A DNA stretch of 64,000 bases from Streptomonospora nanhaiensis (GCF_026642255.1 NZ_CP113264.1:4092001-4156000), one strand, 5' to 3'. Positions 50,745 through 60,523 are shown, numbered from the stretch's first letter. Made by a program: numbers and translations. The notes: a model not told the origin generated them from the letters alone.

Positions 50745-51965
50745 GTGTCCGACGCCGACCGAGTGAACCCTCCGGCTTTCCCCATGCCGCGCGAGTGCCC
50801 GTTCTCGGCTCCGCGCGCCTACGCCGACCTGCGCCGGCGGGGGCCCGTGGCCCGGGTGGCCCTGCCGACCGGCCGCACGGCCTGGGTGGTCACCGGCTAC
50901 GAGGAGGTCCGCGCGGTGCTCGCCGACACCCGCGTGAGCGCGGACATCCGCCGACCGGGATTTCCGGCGCTGGTGGAAGGAGAACAGGAGGCCGGCACGA
51001 AGACGACGCCGTTCATCCGCATGGACCCGCCCGAGCACTCCCGGTTCCGGCGGATGCTGCTCGCCGAGATGACGGTACGCAAGGCCCGCCGGATGCGCCG
51101 CGACATCCAGCGGATCGTCGACGACCGGATCGACGAATTGCTGAACTACGGCCCGCCCGCCGACCTGGTGACCCATTTCGCCCACGTGGTCTCCAGCACC
51201 GTCATGTGCGAGCTGGTCGGCCTGCGCCGCGGCGACAAGCTGTTCCGCCGCGTCACGGAGACCCTGGGCTCGCAGGTCTTCGGCGGGGGCGGCAGCACCG
51301 CCGAGGGGGCCAGCGAGGGCATCGGCGCCCTGGGCGCGGTGGTGGAGGACGCCGTTCGCGCGAAGGAGGAGGACCCCGGCGAGGACCTGCTGAGCCGGCT
51401 GGTCCACGAGCGGTTGCGGTCCGGCGAGCTGACCCGGCAGGAACTGGTGACCACCATCAGCATCCTGATCGTCGCGGGGTGGGAGACCACCACCAACCAG
51501 ATCGCCCTGAGCGTGCTCGCCCTGCTGCAGCGGCCGGACCTGCTCGAACGGCTGCGGCGCGACCCCGCGGTACTCCCGCAGGCGGTCGAGGAGCTCCTGC
51601 GGACCCTGTCCGTGGGCGACTCCATCGCCCTGCGCACCGCCACCGAGGACATCGAGGTCGGCGGGACCGTGATCCCCGCCGGCGACGGGATCATCCCGCT
51701 GCTGGCGGCCGCCGACCACGACCCCGCCGTCTTCCCCGACCCGGAGCGGATCGACTTCGACCGCACCGGCAGGACCCACGTGGCGTTCAGCTACGGGATC
51801 CACCAGTGCGTCGGCCAGAACGTCGCCCGCCTCGAACTCGGCGTCGCCATCGGCACCCTGGTCGACCGGATGCCGGGGCTCCGGGCGGCGGAGCCGTTCG
51901 AGTCGGTCCGCTTCCGTCACGACGGGATCGCCTTCGGGCCCGAACGGGTACTCGTCACGTGGTGA
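50745..51965 (+). CDS. Cytochrome P450 of the NRPS cluster
   Basis: The 406-residue soluble bacterial P450 has I-helix 'LIVAGWETTTNQ' (AGxxT form), K-helix 'EELLR' and heme loop 'FSYGIHQCVGQNVARLELG' with the Cys ligand. It should hydroxylate or oxidise the peptide, or a carrier-bound residue; oxidation of a thiazoline ring or of an amino acid is possible. GTG 50745 has AAGGG 11 bases upstream. The end overlaps the convergent ThiRed gene by 11 bp. Confidence 0.93.
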   Translation: MSDADRVNPPAFPMPRECPFSAPRAYADLRRRGPVARVALPTGRTAWVVTGYEEVRAVLADTRVSADIRRPGFPALVEGEQEAGTKTTPFIRMDPPEHSRFRRMLLAEMTVRKARRMRRDIQRIVDDRIDELLNYGPPADLVTHFAHVVSSTVMCELVGLRRGDKLFRRVTETLGSQVFGGGGSTAEGASEGIGALGAVVEDAVRAKEEDPGEDLLSRLVHERLRSGELTRQELVTTISILIVAGWETTTNQIALSVLALLQRPDLLERLRRDPAVLPQAVEELLRTLSVGDSIALRTATEDIEVGGTVIPAGDGIIPLLAAADHDPAVFPDPERIDFDRTGRTHVAFSYGIHQCVGQNVARLELGVAIGTLVDRMPGLRAAEPFESVRFRHDGIAFGPERVLVTW

Positions 51966-53922
51966 CCGCCCCGTCCCCCGGCGCCGTGAGCGTGCCCAGG
52001 TAGGGCACGCCCGCGGCGTGGGGCGCGGGCGGCGGCGTGAGGCGCAGACCGCTCTCCCGGGCGAGCTGTTCGAGCTCCAGCGTGTACCAGCGGTACTGCT
52101 CCCGGACCGTACGGACGGGCTCGCCCCCGCGGAGGACGCGCCACTCGGTGTCGAGCCGCATCCGGTCCGGGCCGTCCGGTCGGCCGGACATCCACCACTC
52201 GTACCGCTGCTCGCCGAGTTCGGCGTGGCGCAGCAGGGTGGGGGCCATCCTCATGGGCTCGCGCATCCCCGTCAGCTCGACGACGATCGGGGCGCCGGGC
52301 GCCAGGCGCTCCGCCAGTCCCCGCAGGAGGTCCCTCCGCAGGTCCGGGTCGAGGTGGCCCAGCACCCCGCAGATGACGACCCCGCACAGCCGGTCGGGCA
52401 GCACCCCCGGTTCCAGCAGGCGTTCCGCGGCGTGCGGGAGGACGGTCACCCGCTGCGCGAGCCCGGGGTCGTCGCCGACCCTGCCCGTGAGCAGGGCGCG
52501 CATCCCCGCCGCGGGTTCGGCGGCGATCACCCGGCAGTCGGGGTAGGCCGCCGCGACCTGCCGGGTGACCAGTCCGCTGCCCGCCCCGACGTCCACCAGC
52601 GGGCCGTTCCGGGGGTCGATCCCGCTCAGGCACGCCACGACCGCGGGACCCGTGCGCGCGGTGTGCTCGCGGGCGCCGAGGTCGAAGAACTCCGCCGCCT
52701 CGTTGTAGTCCGACAGGTCCGCCGCGTGCGGGCGGGCCGGATCACCGGGAGGGGCCGGGGCCGGCCTCGCGGTCGCCCCCGGCCCGGACGCGGCGGGCTC
52801 CGCCAGGGCGTCGGCGCCCGGCGCCGCGAGCACATCCGGCGCCAGGGGCTCGGGGGTGGGGGGACGGATCAGCTCCGGCGGCCCCAGGCGTTCCATCAGC
52901 TCCCGCCAGAGGGCGAAGACCGCCAGGTCCTGCTGGGCCGACCGGAGCGGGTCCCCGCCCTCGGCGACGGCCGCGGCGAACCCGTCGAGGGCCTCGCCGA
53001 TCGCCTCGGGCCACAGCTCGGAGAAGATGTCGGAGATCCGGGGCGGCGGTCCCGCCTGGCCCAGGACCGCCGACGCGGGCAGCCGCAGCGACTCGGCCCC
53101 GGTTCCGGGCGTGAACACCAACCGGTGCCCGGAGTCGCGGGGGGAGTGGATCCGCGGGTGCCACAGCACGGGCCCGTGGGTGTCGGCCAGGGTCAGGACC
53201 CCCCCTTCGGTCCCCACCGCCACGCGGTGCCAGAAGAGGGAGTGGTTGTCCCGGTCCCCGGGGTGGATCTGGTTGTGCACCCGCAGTGTCAGCGGGGCCC
53301 CGGCGATGGCCCCGTGCAGCAGGCTCAGCGGCGCCTCCCCCTTCGCCGCCGCCACGACGTCCTCGGTCGGTGGAACGGGATCGCCCAGCCTCCAGGGGCG
53401 GGTGCCGCCCAGGGCGCGCGCCAGGATGTCGATCAGGGGGGCCAGGACGTGGACCGGGGCCGCCGCGTCGACGAACAGGACACGCTGCAGCCGGCGCAGT
53501 CGGCGCGCCGCCTCGATGAACTCGCGCACCGGGGCCACGTGGGGGTAGTGGGTGTTGACCTGGAACTGCCGGCCGGCCTTCCTCGCAGTGCGCAGGGACT
53601 CCGACAGCTCGTCGGGGTGCAGCGGGTGCTCCTGGAGCACGTGCACGCCCCTGGCGAGCAGGGTGCGCGCGAGTTCGGACCCCTGGCCCCCCATGACCGC
53701 CGCGGGCACCGCCACGACGGCCGCGTCGACGTCGGCGGGGAGCCCGTCCGGGGAGGTGTAGCAGGGCACGCCGTGCCGTTCGGCCAGTTCCCGGGAGTGG
53801 CTGCTGCCCGTGGAGAGGAGCCCCGCGAGGGTGAACCCGGGGTGGCGCCGGACGGCGTCGATGTAGAGGCGGCCGAAGTTCGTGCCGCAGACGACGGTGC
53901 GCAGCGGTGCCGGCGCGTTCAC
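51955..53922 (-). CDS. Thiazolinyl imide reductase - methyltransferase fusion
   Basis: The 655-residue protein has two parts. Residues 1 to about 365 are a PchG/Irp3-type thiazolinyl imide reductase: 'VVCGTNFGRLYIDAVRRHP', 'GVHVLQEHPLHPDEL', 'FQVNTHYPHVAPVREFIEA'. The conserved His of HPLH and the Tyr are candidates for proton donation. After an Ala/Pro-rich linker of about 40 residues, residues from about 405 form a class I methyltransferase ('LVDVGAGSGLVTRQVAAAY' and 'IVVELTGMREPMRMAP'). It would reduce the thiazoline on the NRPS to thiazolidine and methylate the product. GTG start overlaps the gene above (GTGA). Fusion not known to me. Confidence 0.9.
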   Translation of the reverse strand: MNAPAPLRTVVCGTNFGRLYIDAVRRHPGFTLAGLLSTGSSHSRELAERHGVPCYTSPDGLPADVDAAVVAVPAAVMGGQGSELARTLLARGVHVLQEHPLHPDELSESLRTARKAGRQFQVNTHYPHVAPVREFIEAARRLRRLQRVLFVDAAAPVHVLAPLIDILARALGGTRPWRLGDPVPPTEDVVAAAKGEAPLSLLHGAIAGAPLTLRVHNQIHPGDRDNHSLFWHRVAVGTEGGVLTLADTHGPVLWHPRIHSPRDSGHRLVFTPGTGAESLRLPASAVLGQAGPPPRISDIFSELWPEAIGEALDGFAAAVAEGGDPLRSAQQDLAVFALWRELMERLGPPELIRPPTPEPLAPDVLAAPGADALAEPAASGPGATARPAPAPPGDPARPHAADLSDYNEAAEFFDLGAREHTARTGPAVVACLSGIDPRNGPLVDVGAGSGLVTRQVAAAYPDCRVIAAEPAAGMRALLTGRVGDDPGLAQRVTVLPHAAERLLEPGVLPDRLCGVVICGVLGHLDPDLRRDLLRGLAERLAPGAPIVVELTGMREPMRMAPTLLRHAELGEQRYEWWMSGRPDGPDRMRLDTEWRVLRGGEPVRTVREQYRWYTLELEQLARESGLRLTPPPAPHAAGVPYLGTLTAPGDGAVTT

Positions 53923-55064
53923 AGCTCACCGTCCTCGACGGCCTCGGCCGCGTCGCCGGGGACCGGCGGTGCGGCGGCGTGGTGGTGGACCGCGAACTCC
54001 GCGTCCCCGTTGGCCCTCAGCGCCTCCACCGTGGCCTGCGGGTCCATCGCCTGGGCCGCGTAGTGCAGCCCCTTGCCGATGCGGCCGGCCAGGACGTCCA
54101 GGGCCGCGAGCGCCGCGACAGCTCCGGTGAGCCGGTAGCTGCTGTCGCAGTGGACCACGCAGGTGCGCGCCCAGTCCCGGCCCGAGAGGCTGAACACCAG
54201 CCGGTAGTAGGGCACGCCGCCCGCGGCGTCGACCTCGGCGGCGCGCCGGATGCGCCCGGTCACCGCGTCGCGCTGCTCGGCGGTGTCCATCGGCAGGGTC
54301 GGCAGCGCGGTGAGCAGCTCGCGCACCTGTGTTCCGGGGAGGACGTTGTACCAGTCGGCCTCGGCCAGGTCCATGCGCGCGGCCAGGCGCTCCACCTCGG
54401 TGGTCAGGAGCGGTTGCAGGGCGACCGGGTGGGGGAAGTAGGGGGCCTGGGCGCTGTCGGCCACCCGCAGGACCCCCGGGGCGCGGCGGCCGTGCCGCCA
54501 GGCCGCGAGGGGGTGGCCGAAGCGCTCGCCGCCCGCTCCCCCGGTGTCCAGGGAGAGCACGATGTCGGCCGCCACGCTCTCGGTCGCGTGCTCCAGCCCG
54601 CCCGCGTAGCCGGTCATCCTGAGCGCCGGCCCGTTCGCGGGGCCGGCCCCGGCGAGCCAGAGGGGGACCAGGCCCGCCAGGCCGGGGACGGTCCCGGCCG
54701 ACAGGACGACGCAGCGGTCCGGCCCGACCGCGCCCGACTCCGCCAGGGACTCGTGGACGGGGTCGTCGCCCATGACGTCGACGACGTCGGCGCCCGCGGC
54801 CAGTCCGGCCAGCGCGACGGTGTCCTTGAGGAGGTAGCTGGGACCGGCGCAGTTGACCAGCAGGGTGCAGCCGTCGCTGAACCGGGCGAGCGAGGCGGGG
54901 TCGGAGGCGTCGACCCCGACGGTCTCGCTGCCCTCGGGCCAGGGGCCCGGGGGGACGGCGGAGGGCCGCCGGGCCCCCAGGCGCAGCGGGCCCGCGCCGG
55001 CCTCGGCCAGGGCCGCGGCGGTGTGGCGCCCGACCGCGCCGGAGGCGCCGATGATGCCGATCAA
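53919..55064 (-). CDS. Saccharopine-dehydrogenase-like NAD(P)-binding protein
   Basis: The 381-residue protein has an N-terminal Rossmann fold 'MIGIIGASGAVGRHTAAALAEAG', 'NCAGPSYLLKDTVALAGLAAGADVVDVMGD' and 'VVLSAGTVPGLAGLVPLWLA'. This is the pattern of saccharopine-dehydrogenase-related proteins. The C-terminal domain includes 'VPYYRLVFSLSGRDWARTCVVHC'. It starts with TTG 55064 overlapping the NRPS stop (TTGA) and its stop overlaps the ThiRed start. As I recall, such a gene also occurs in the coelibactin-type clusters. Substrate unknown; a reductive step on the product or a precursor is inferred. Confidence 0.85.
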   Translation of the reverse strand: MIGIIGASGAVGRHTAAALAEAGAGPLRLGARRPSAVPPGPWPEGSETVGVDASDPASLARFSDGCTLLVNCAGPSYLLKDTVALAGLAAGADVVDVMGDDPVHESLAESGAVGPDRCVVLSAGTVPGLAGLVPLWLAGAGPANGPALRMTGYAGGLEHATESVAADIVLSLDTGGAGGERFGHPLAAWRHGRRAPGVLRVADSAQAPYFPHPVALQPLLTTEVERLAARMDLAEADWYNVLPGTQVRELLTALPTLPMDTAEQRDAVTGRIRRAAEVDAAGGVPYYRLVFSLSGRDWARTCVVHCDSSYRLTGAVAALAALDVLAGRIGKGLHYAAQAMDPQATVEALRANGDAEFAVHHHAAAPPVPGDAAEAVEDGEL

Positions 55065-58000
55065 GACGTCTTCCCTTCGATGATCTCGTGCAGGTGGTCG
55101 TCGACCGTGGGGACGTTCTCACCCGTCATGCAGGTGAAGTGCTCGCCCGGGATGTCGCGGGTGCGCAGTTCGCCGAGGCAGATCCTCGCCCAGTGGTCGG
55201 CGATGGTGTCGGCGCTGCCGGGGAAGGGGTAGGCGCCGTTGTGCCGCAGGAAGGTGATGTCGCCCGCGTAGGGCTCGGCCCGGTGCCGGCTCAGCGCGAA
55301 GGTGCTCTGCTGGTAGGTGCGCAGGGCCCGCAGCAGGCCCTCGGGCTGGTAGGTGTCGGCGAGCTCGGGCGGCAGCGCCTCGCACATGCGGGTCACCCGG
55401 GCCATGCGCGGCACCGCCTCCAGTGCCTCGAAGGCGGCCGCGACGTCGGCGAACTCCCCGTCCAGGTCGGCGATCGCGCCGTCCAGGACGGCCTCGGGAG
55501 AGCGGTCGAGCACGGCGGAGACCGCCTCGCCCACGCGCTCGGAGTCGGCGGGGAACCCGATGTGGGCCGGGTCCATGCCCATCATGAGCGAGAAGGAGTA
55601 CTCCGAGAGCAGCTCGTCGTCGATGCGGAAGGTCGGGCTGTGGCTGCTGATGACCGTGAGGCTGCGGACGGTGGCGCCGGCTTCGGCGATCCCCCGGGCC
55701 ACCTCGGTGGCGATGACCCCGCCCACGCAGTAGCCGACGACGTCGACCCGCGTGTGTCCGGCGTCGAGCAGGGCGCGCACGTATTCGGCCGCCGTGCGGT
55801 CGATGAGCCCGTTCGGGTCGGCGTTGCGGAAGTTCTCGGGCGCCGGCAGCTCCAGGCCCACCAGCCCGTGTCCTTCACCGGAACGGGCGCGGAGCCGGGT
55901 GACCAGGGGCCGGTACGGCAGCAGGGTTCCCGTTCCGGCGTGCACGAGCACGGTCACCGGGGCGCCGGGCTCGGGCCGGATCAGCTCCACCAGAGGCGAG
56001 TTCTCGGCGTCCGCCTCCGCCTCGGGGGCGGAGAGCTCCCGCAGGTAGGCGGCGAGGCCGGCGATGGTCGGCCGGCGCAGCAGGTGGCGCAGGACGACCT
56101 CCCACTCGAGGTCCCATTCGTGGCCGGCCAGCCCGTCGCGCAGCCGTCCGACGATCCGGGCCACCAGCAGCGAGTCGCCGCCCAGCGCGAAGAGGTCGTC
56201 GTCGCGTCCGATGCGCTCCGTCTCGAGGAGCTCTGCCCACAGGGCCGCCAGTGCGCGCTCGAGGTCGTCGCGGGGGTTCTGGTCTCCGGCCTCCTCGGCG
56301 GGGCCGGCGCCCAGTTCGAGCGAACGCTTCTCCAGCGCGCCGCGGTCCAGCTTGCCGTTCTCCGTCCTCGGCAGGGCGTCGACGACCTCCCACTGGGAGG
56401 GCACCGAGTACTCGGGGAGCAGTTCGTGGCCGCGGCGCGTCAGCGACGCCACCTCGACCGGCTCCTGCAGGGGCTTGGCCCGGACCAGGTAGAGGTGCTG
56501 GCCGAAGGCCCGGGCCGTTCCGGTGTCCTCGGGGAACGCGGCGGCGACCTGGTGGCCGCGGCCGCGGAACAGCTCCTGCCACTGCTCGTGGCGCAGGAAC
56601 GTCTGCTCCTGCTCCTGGCGGACGTCGGTGAACGGTCCCGCGTGCTCGGCCGTGAACTCCGCGGAGATCCGGAGCGCGTGGTCGTCGTCGTCGGTGTTGG
56701 CCAGCAGGAGCATCCACCCGCCCGGCGCCACCAGGGTGGAGAGGCGCTCCAGGGCCTCTTCCACGTCGGGGAGGTTGTCCAGGACGCCGACGCAGACCAG
56801 CAGGTCCACGGAGTTGCGGGCCAGCCCCTGCCCGGCGGGGTCCTGCGCGGGGTCGAAGGCCGCGCAGCGCACGCGCGGGTCGTCGGCGAAGTCCTGCTCG
56901 AACACGGACCGGTTCTGCGCCGACGCGTCGGTCCCCAGGTAGTCGACCCGGTGGTCGGCCAGGGCGGGCAGCAGGTCGCCGGCCACGCCGCCGCCGCGCA
57001 GCCCGACCTCCATGATCCGCAGCGGTTCGGCGGTGTCACGGGTGCCTGCGATCTCGGCGGCTGCGGCGGCCAGGACCGAGCGCAGCGCGGAGGATCCGGC
57101 GTTCGCGGCGTAGGCGGCGGTCAGCGCCCGCGGGTCGGCGCCGGAGAACGGGTGGGCCGCCTCCTCCCGTCCGGCGACCAGGTCGCCCAGGTGCTCGGCT
57201 CCCGCACGCACCGTGGCGAACAGTTCGGGACTCCACCGCGCCTGCTTCTCCAGGCGGGCGGCCTCGTCCCAGGCGCGGGCGGTGGCCTGCGGGCCGGGGG
57301 CGCGCAGGCCGGTGAGCTTCCCGCCGGGGGTGCGCTCCAGGAGGCCGTCCGTGACGAGCCCCTGGATCCAGCGCCGCACCAGGCGGTGGTGTGCGGGGGC
57401 CGCTCCGAGCGCGTCGCACACCTGTTCCGGTGAGAGCTCGCCGCCCCCGGCGAAGGCCGGGGCGAGCGTGTCGGCGATGGAGGCCGCGGCCGCCTCGGCG
57501 AGCGCGGCGCGGAACGCGGCGAGTCCGTCGAGGTCCACCCGCTGCCCGGCCTGCCGAGCGGCGTCGCGGACGGCGGGGAGCAGTGTCTGCGGGAGCGGGA
57601 GGGGGGTGTCGCGGTGGGCGGGTTCGACGAAGGCCGTCAGGCTCTGGCCCGCGCCCGTGGGCCCGGATCCGCGCCCGCCGGTGAGCACGACCGCCGCGGC
57701 GCCCACCTCCGGCAGCGACTCCACCGCCGCCTGGACCTCGCCGAGCTCGATCCGGTAGCCGCGGATCTTGACCTGCTGGTCCTCGCGCCCGAGGAACTCG
57801 ATCACCCCGTCGGGCCAGTAGCGGCCCATGTCGCCGGTGCGGTAGAGGCGCTCACCGGTCTCCGGGTGCCGGATGAACCGGGCCGCCGTCCGCTCCTCGT
57901 CGCCGAAGTAGCCCTGGGCCAGCCCGATGCCCCCGATGTACAGCTCGCCCACGACCAGGTCGGGACAGGGCCGCAGCGCCGTGTCGAGGACGTGGAACGT

Positions 58001-60523
58001 CTGGTTGTCCATCGGCCTGCCGTAGGGGATGCTGCGCCAGGAGGGGGCGACCCGGTCGATCGGGTGGTGGATGGACCAGATCGACGCCTCGGTGGCGCCG
58101 CCCAGGCTGTGCACCGCCATGTTCGGGGCCCAGGTCCGCACGGCCTCGGGCAGCGCGGTGGGGATCCAGTCGCCCGACAGCAGCGCGACGCGCAGGGAGG
58201 GCAGGGGCGGGTCGTCGGCGCGCAAGTAGTCGTGCACCATCTGCAGCTGTCCGGGCACCGAGTTCCAGAAGGTGACCTTCGCGGACCGGACGGTCTCGAT
58301 CCACTCGGAGGGGTCTCCGCGGCGCGCGGGGTCGGGCAGCACCACGGCGGCCCCCACCGCCAGCGGGCCGAAGACGTCGTAGACGGAGAGGTCGAAACCG
58401 AGCTGGGCCAGTGCGAGGACGCGGTCGTCGGCGGTCACCCCGAACCTGCGGTTGACGTCGGTGACCGTGTTCAGCGCCGCGGCGTGGCTGATCATGACGC
58501 CCTTGGGGGCGCCGGTCGACCCCGAGGTGTAGATGACGTAGGCCAGGTCGTCGGGGCCGGTGTCGGGCCGCGGCGGCGGGCCGGAGGCGAGGGGAAGGCT
58601 GTCGACGGCGACGGTGGTGCATCCCGGGGGCCACTCCCCCTCCTCCACCAGCCAGGACTGGGTCAGCACGACCGAGGCCCCGGCGTCGGTGAGGATCGCC
58701 GTACGGCGGCGCGCCGGCTGCGTGGTGTCCAGGGGGAGGTAGGCGGCGCCCGCCATCAGGGCGCCCAGGACGCCGGCGACCTGCTCCCACCCCTTCTCCA
58801 TCGTGACGGCGACCAGGTCGCCCGCGCCGACGCCGGCGGCGCCCAGCGCCCGTGCGACCGCCGTCGCGCGCCCGACCAGCTCGCCGTAGGTCAGCGAGCG
58901 GTCCCGGTCGATCACGGCGACGCGCCCGGGGTCGCGCTCGGCTGCGGCCAGCACCCCCTCGTGCAGCAGGGCGCGCGGCACCGGGGCGGCGGTGTCGTTG
59001 ACCCGCTCGCGGACGGCGCGGGTGCCCTCCGGCAGTTCGATGCGGGCCGCCTCGTTCCAGGCGTCCGGGTCCTCGGCGAGACGGGTCATGAGGGCGGTGA
59101 AGGCGGCGAAGAGGTCGGCGGCGGTGTCACCGCCCAGGACCCCTTCGCGCACGTCCCAGCTCAGGGCCAGTTCGTCGGCGCGCTCCATCACCTGGCAGTC
59201 CAGCCAGACCTGCGGGGTCTGGGTCTGGGCGTGGCGGATGGCCGCGGCGGGCCGGCGGGCCGCCGCCGAGCCGAGCGTGCTGGTGAACACGACCGGCATG
59301 AGCACGGTGTCGCTGTCGCTGCGCCGGGTGAGGTCGGCCAGGACCTGGCTCCCGGTGTACAGGGAGTGCGCCAGGTCCTCCAGCAGGGTGTCGCGCAGGG
59401 TGGCCGCGCGTTCGGCGAACGTCTGCGCGGGCCGCAGGTCGACGGCGAGGAGTTCGACCGCGGTGAAGTCCCCCACGAGGCGGTCGACGTCGGCGTGCAG
59501 GGGCAGGCGGGTGAAGGTGGGGACGTTGAGCGTGAACTGCGGGCTGCGGCTCCAGCGGCCCAGCACCTCGGCGTAGGCGGCCATCGCGGCGGCCGAGGCG
59601 GTGACCCCGGCGCGGGCGGCGTTGGCCTCGAAGGACGCGCGCTGCTCGGCGCCCAGGATCTCCTCGAAGCGCCGGAAGGCGCCGACCCGGCCGCCGTCGG
59701 CGGGCAGCGGCAGGTCGGGGGCGGGGGGCAGGGTGGGCAGCCGCCGGGTCCAGTAGTCGCGGGCGCGGTCGTACTCGCCGGTGAGCGTCTGGTTGCGGCG
59801 CGCCAGGACGTAGTCGCGGAAACCGATCTCCGGGGTCCCGGTCTCCCGGCCGTGGTAGGTGTCCTCCAGTTCGGACAGGACCAGCAGCAGGCTGGCGTAG
59901 TCGACGATGAGCTGGTCGATCGACAGGTGCAGGACGAGTTCGTCGGCGCAGCGCGTCATCCGCAGCTCGAACAGCGGCGGAACGTCGGTGGGCGGAACCC
60001 TGGAGGCGAGTTCCCGGCGCACCAGGTCCACGCGCTCCTCGACCTCGGCGGGGGTGGCGCCGCGCAGGTCGGCGGTCGGCACCGGCGTCTCCGGGATCTC
60101 GGGCAGGACCTCCTGGAAGCCGTCGGGGTGGACCACCGCGCGCAGCATGCCGTGGCGGCGCACCACGGACCACCAGCTCTCCTGGAGCCGCTCCGGGTCG
60201 GTGTCGGCCGGGAAGGAGAGTTCGACGTAGACGTGGCAGGCCACCCCGCCGTACCCGTAGGCGCTGCCGCGGCCGATCAGGTAGGCCGCCTGGATGTCGG
60301 TCAGCGGGAAGGGGGTTCCGGCCGACTCGGGGTCGGGGGTGATGCGGGTGGCGAGGCGGCGGGCGGTCAGGTGGGCGAGGACCTCGGCGCGGTTCTCGCG
60401 CAGCAGCGCCTTGCGCTCCTCGGTCAGCACGCCCTTGGGGGCGCGGAACCGCAGGGCGCCGTCGTCCTCCCAGAGCCGGATGCCGTCCTTCTCCATCTCG
60501 GAAACGAGCTGATGGGCGTTCAT
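55061..60523 (-). CDS. NRPS: docking-Cy-A(Cys)-nested MT/E-like-T-TE
   Basis: The 1820-residue terminal module. Residues 1-55 are a TubC-type docking domain ('MNAHQLVSEMEKDGIRLWED'). Cyclisation domain (about 65-490) has 'DQLIVDYAS', the Dx4Dx2S motif for heterocyclisation. The adenylation domain (about 500-1010) is intact, with 'YTSGSTGAPKGV' and 'FDLSVYDVFG', typical of Cys activation in thiazoline NRPSs. A nested domain (about 1010-1370) carries SAM-like 'EVGLRGGGVAGD'. A10 is 'RTENGKLDR', carrier Ser1451 is in 'LGGDSLL', and the TE has nucleophile Cys1599 in 'GYCVGG'. ATG overlaps the upstream stop (ATGA). Confidence 0.93.
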   Translation of the reverse strand: MNAHQLVSEMEKDGIRLWEDDGALRFRAPKGVLTEERKALLRENRAEVLAHLTARRLATRITPDPESAGTPFPLTDIQAAYLIGRGSAYGYGGVACHVYVELSFPADTDPERLQESWWSVVRRHGMLRAVVHPDGFQEVLPEIPETPVPTADLRGATPAEVEERVDLVRRELASRVPPTDVPPLFELRMTRCADELVLHLSIDQLIVDYASLLLVLSELEDTYHGRETGTPEIGFRDYVLARRNQTLTGEYDRARDYWTRRLPTLPPAPDLPLPADGGRVGAFRRFEEILGAEQRASFEANAARAGVTASAAAMAAYAEVLGRWSRSPQFTLNVPTFTRLPLHADVDRLVGDFTAVELLAVDLRPAQTFAERAATLRDTLLEDLAHSLYTGSQVLADLTRRSDSDTVLMPVVFTSTLGSAAARRPAAAIRHAQTQTPQVWLDCQVMERADELALSWDVREGVLGGDTAADLFAAFTALMTRLAEDPDAWNEAARIELPEGTRAVRERVNDTAAPVPRALLHEGVLAAAERDPGRVAVIDRDRSLTYGELVGRATAVARALGAAGVGAGDLVAVTMEKGWEQVAGVLGALMAGAAYLPLDTTQPARRRTAILTDAGASVVLTQSWLVEEGEWPPGCTTVAVDSLPLASGPPPRPDTGPDDLAYVIYTSGSTGAPKGVMISHAAALNTVTDVNRRFGVTADDRVLALAQLGFDLSVYDVFGPLAVGAAVVLPDPARRGDPSEWIETVRSAKVTFWNSVPGQLQMVHDYLRADDPPLPSLRVALLSGDWIPTALPEAVRTWAPNMAVHSLGGATEASIWSIHHPIDRVAPSWRSIPYGRPMDNQTFHVLDTALRPCPDLVVGELYIGGIGLAQGYFGDEERTAARFIRHPETGERLYRTGDMGRYWPDGVIEFLGREDQQVKIRGYRIELGEVQAAVESLPEVGAAAVVLTGGRGSGPTGAGQSLTAFVEPAHRDTPLPLPQTLLPAVRDAARQAGQRVDLDGLAAFRAALAEAAAASIADTLAPAFAGGGELSPEQVCDALGAAPAHHRLVRRWIQGLVTDGLLERTPGGKLTGLRAPGPQATARAWDEAARLEKQARWSPELFATVRAGAEHLGDLVAGREEAAHPFSGADPRALTAAYAANAGSSALRSVLAAAAAEIAGTRDTAEPLRIMEVGLRGGGVAGDLLPALADHRVDYLGTDASAQNRSVFEQDFADDPRVRCAAFDPAQDPAGQGLARNSVDLLVCVGVLDNLPDVEEALERLSTLVAPGGWMLLLANTDDDDHALRISAEFTAEHAGPFTDVRQEQEQTFLRHEQWQELFRGRGHQVAAAFPEDTGTARAFGQHLYLVRAKPLQEPVEVASLTRRGHELLPEYSVPSQWEVVDALPRTENGKLDRGALEKRSLELGAGPAEEAGDQNPRDDLERALAALWAELLETERIGRDDDLFALGGDSLLVARIVGRLRDGLAGHEWDLEWEVVLRHLLRRPTIAGLAAYLRELSAPEAEADAENSPLVELIRPEPGAPVTVLVHAGTGTLLPYRPLVTRLRARSGEGHGLVGLELPAPENFRNADPNGLIDRTAAEYVRALLDAGHTRVDVVGYCVGGVIATEVARGIAEAGATVRSLTVISSHSPTFRIDDELLSEYSFSLMMGMDPAHIGFPADSERVGEAVSAVLDRSPEAVLDGAIADLDGEFADVAAAFEALEAVPRMARVTRMCEALPPELADTYQPEGLLRALRTYQQSTFALSRHRAEPYAGDITFLRHNGAYPFPGSADTIADHWARICLGELRTRDIPGEHFTCMTGENVPTVDDHLHEIIEGKTS

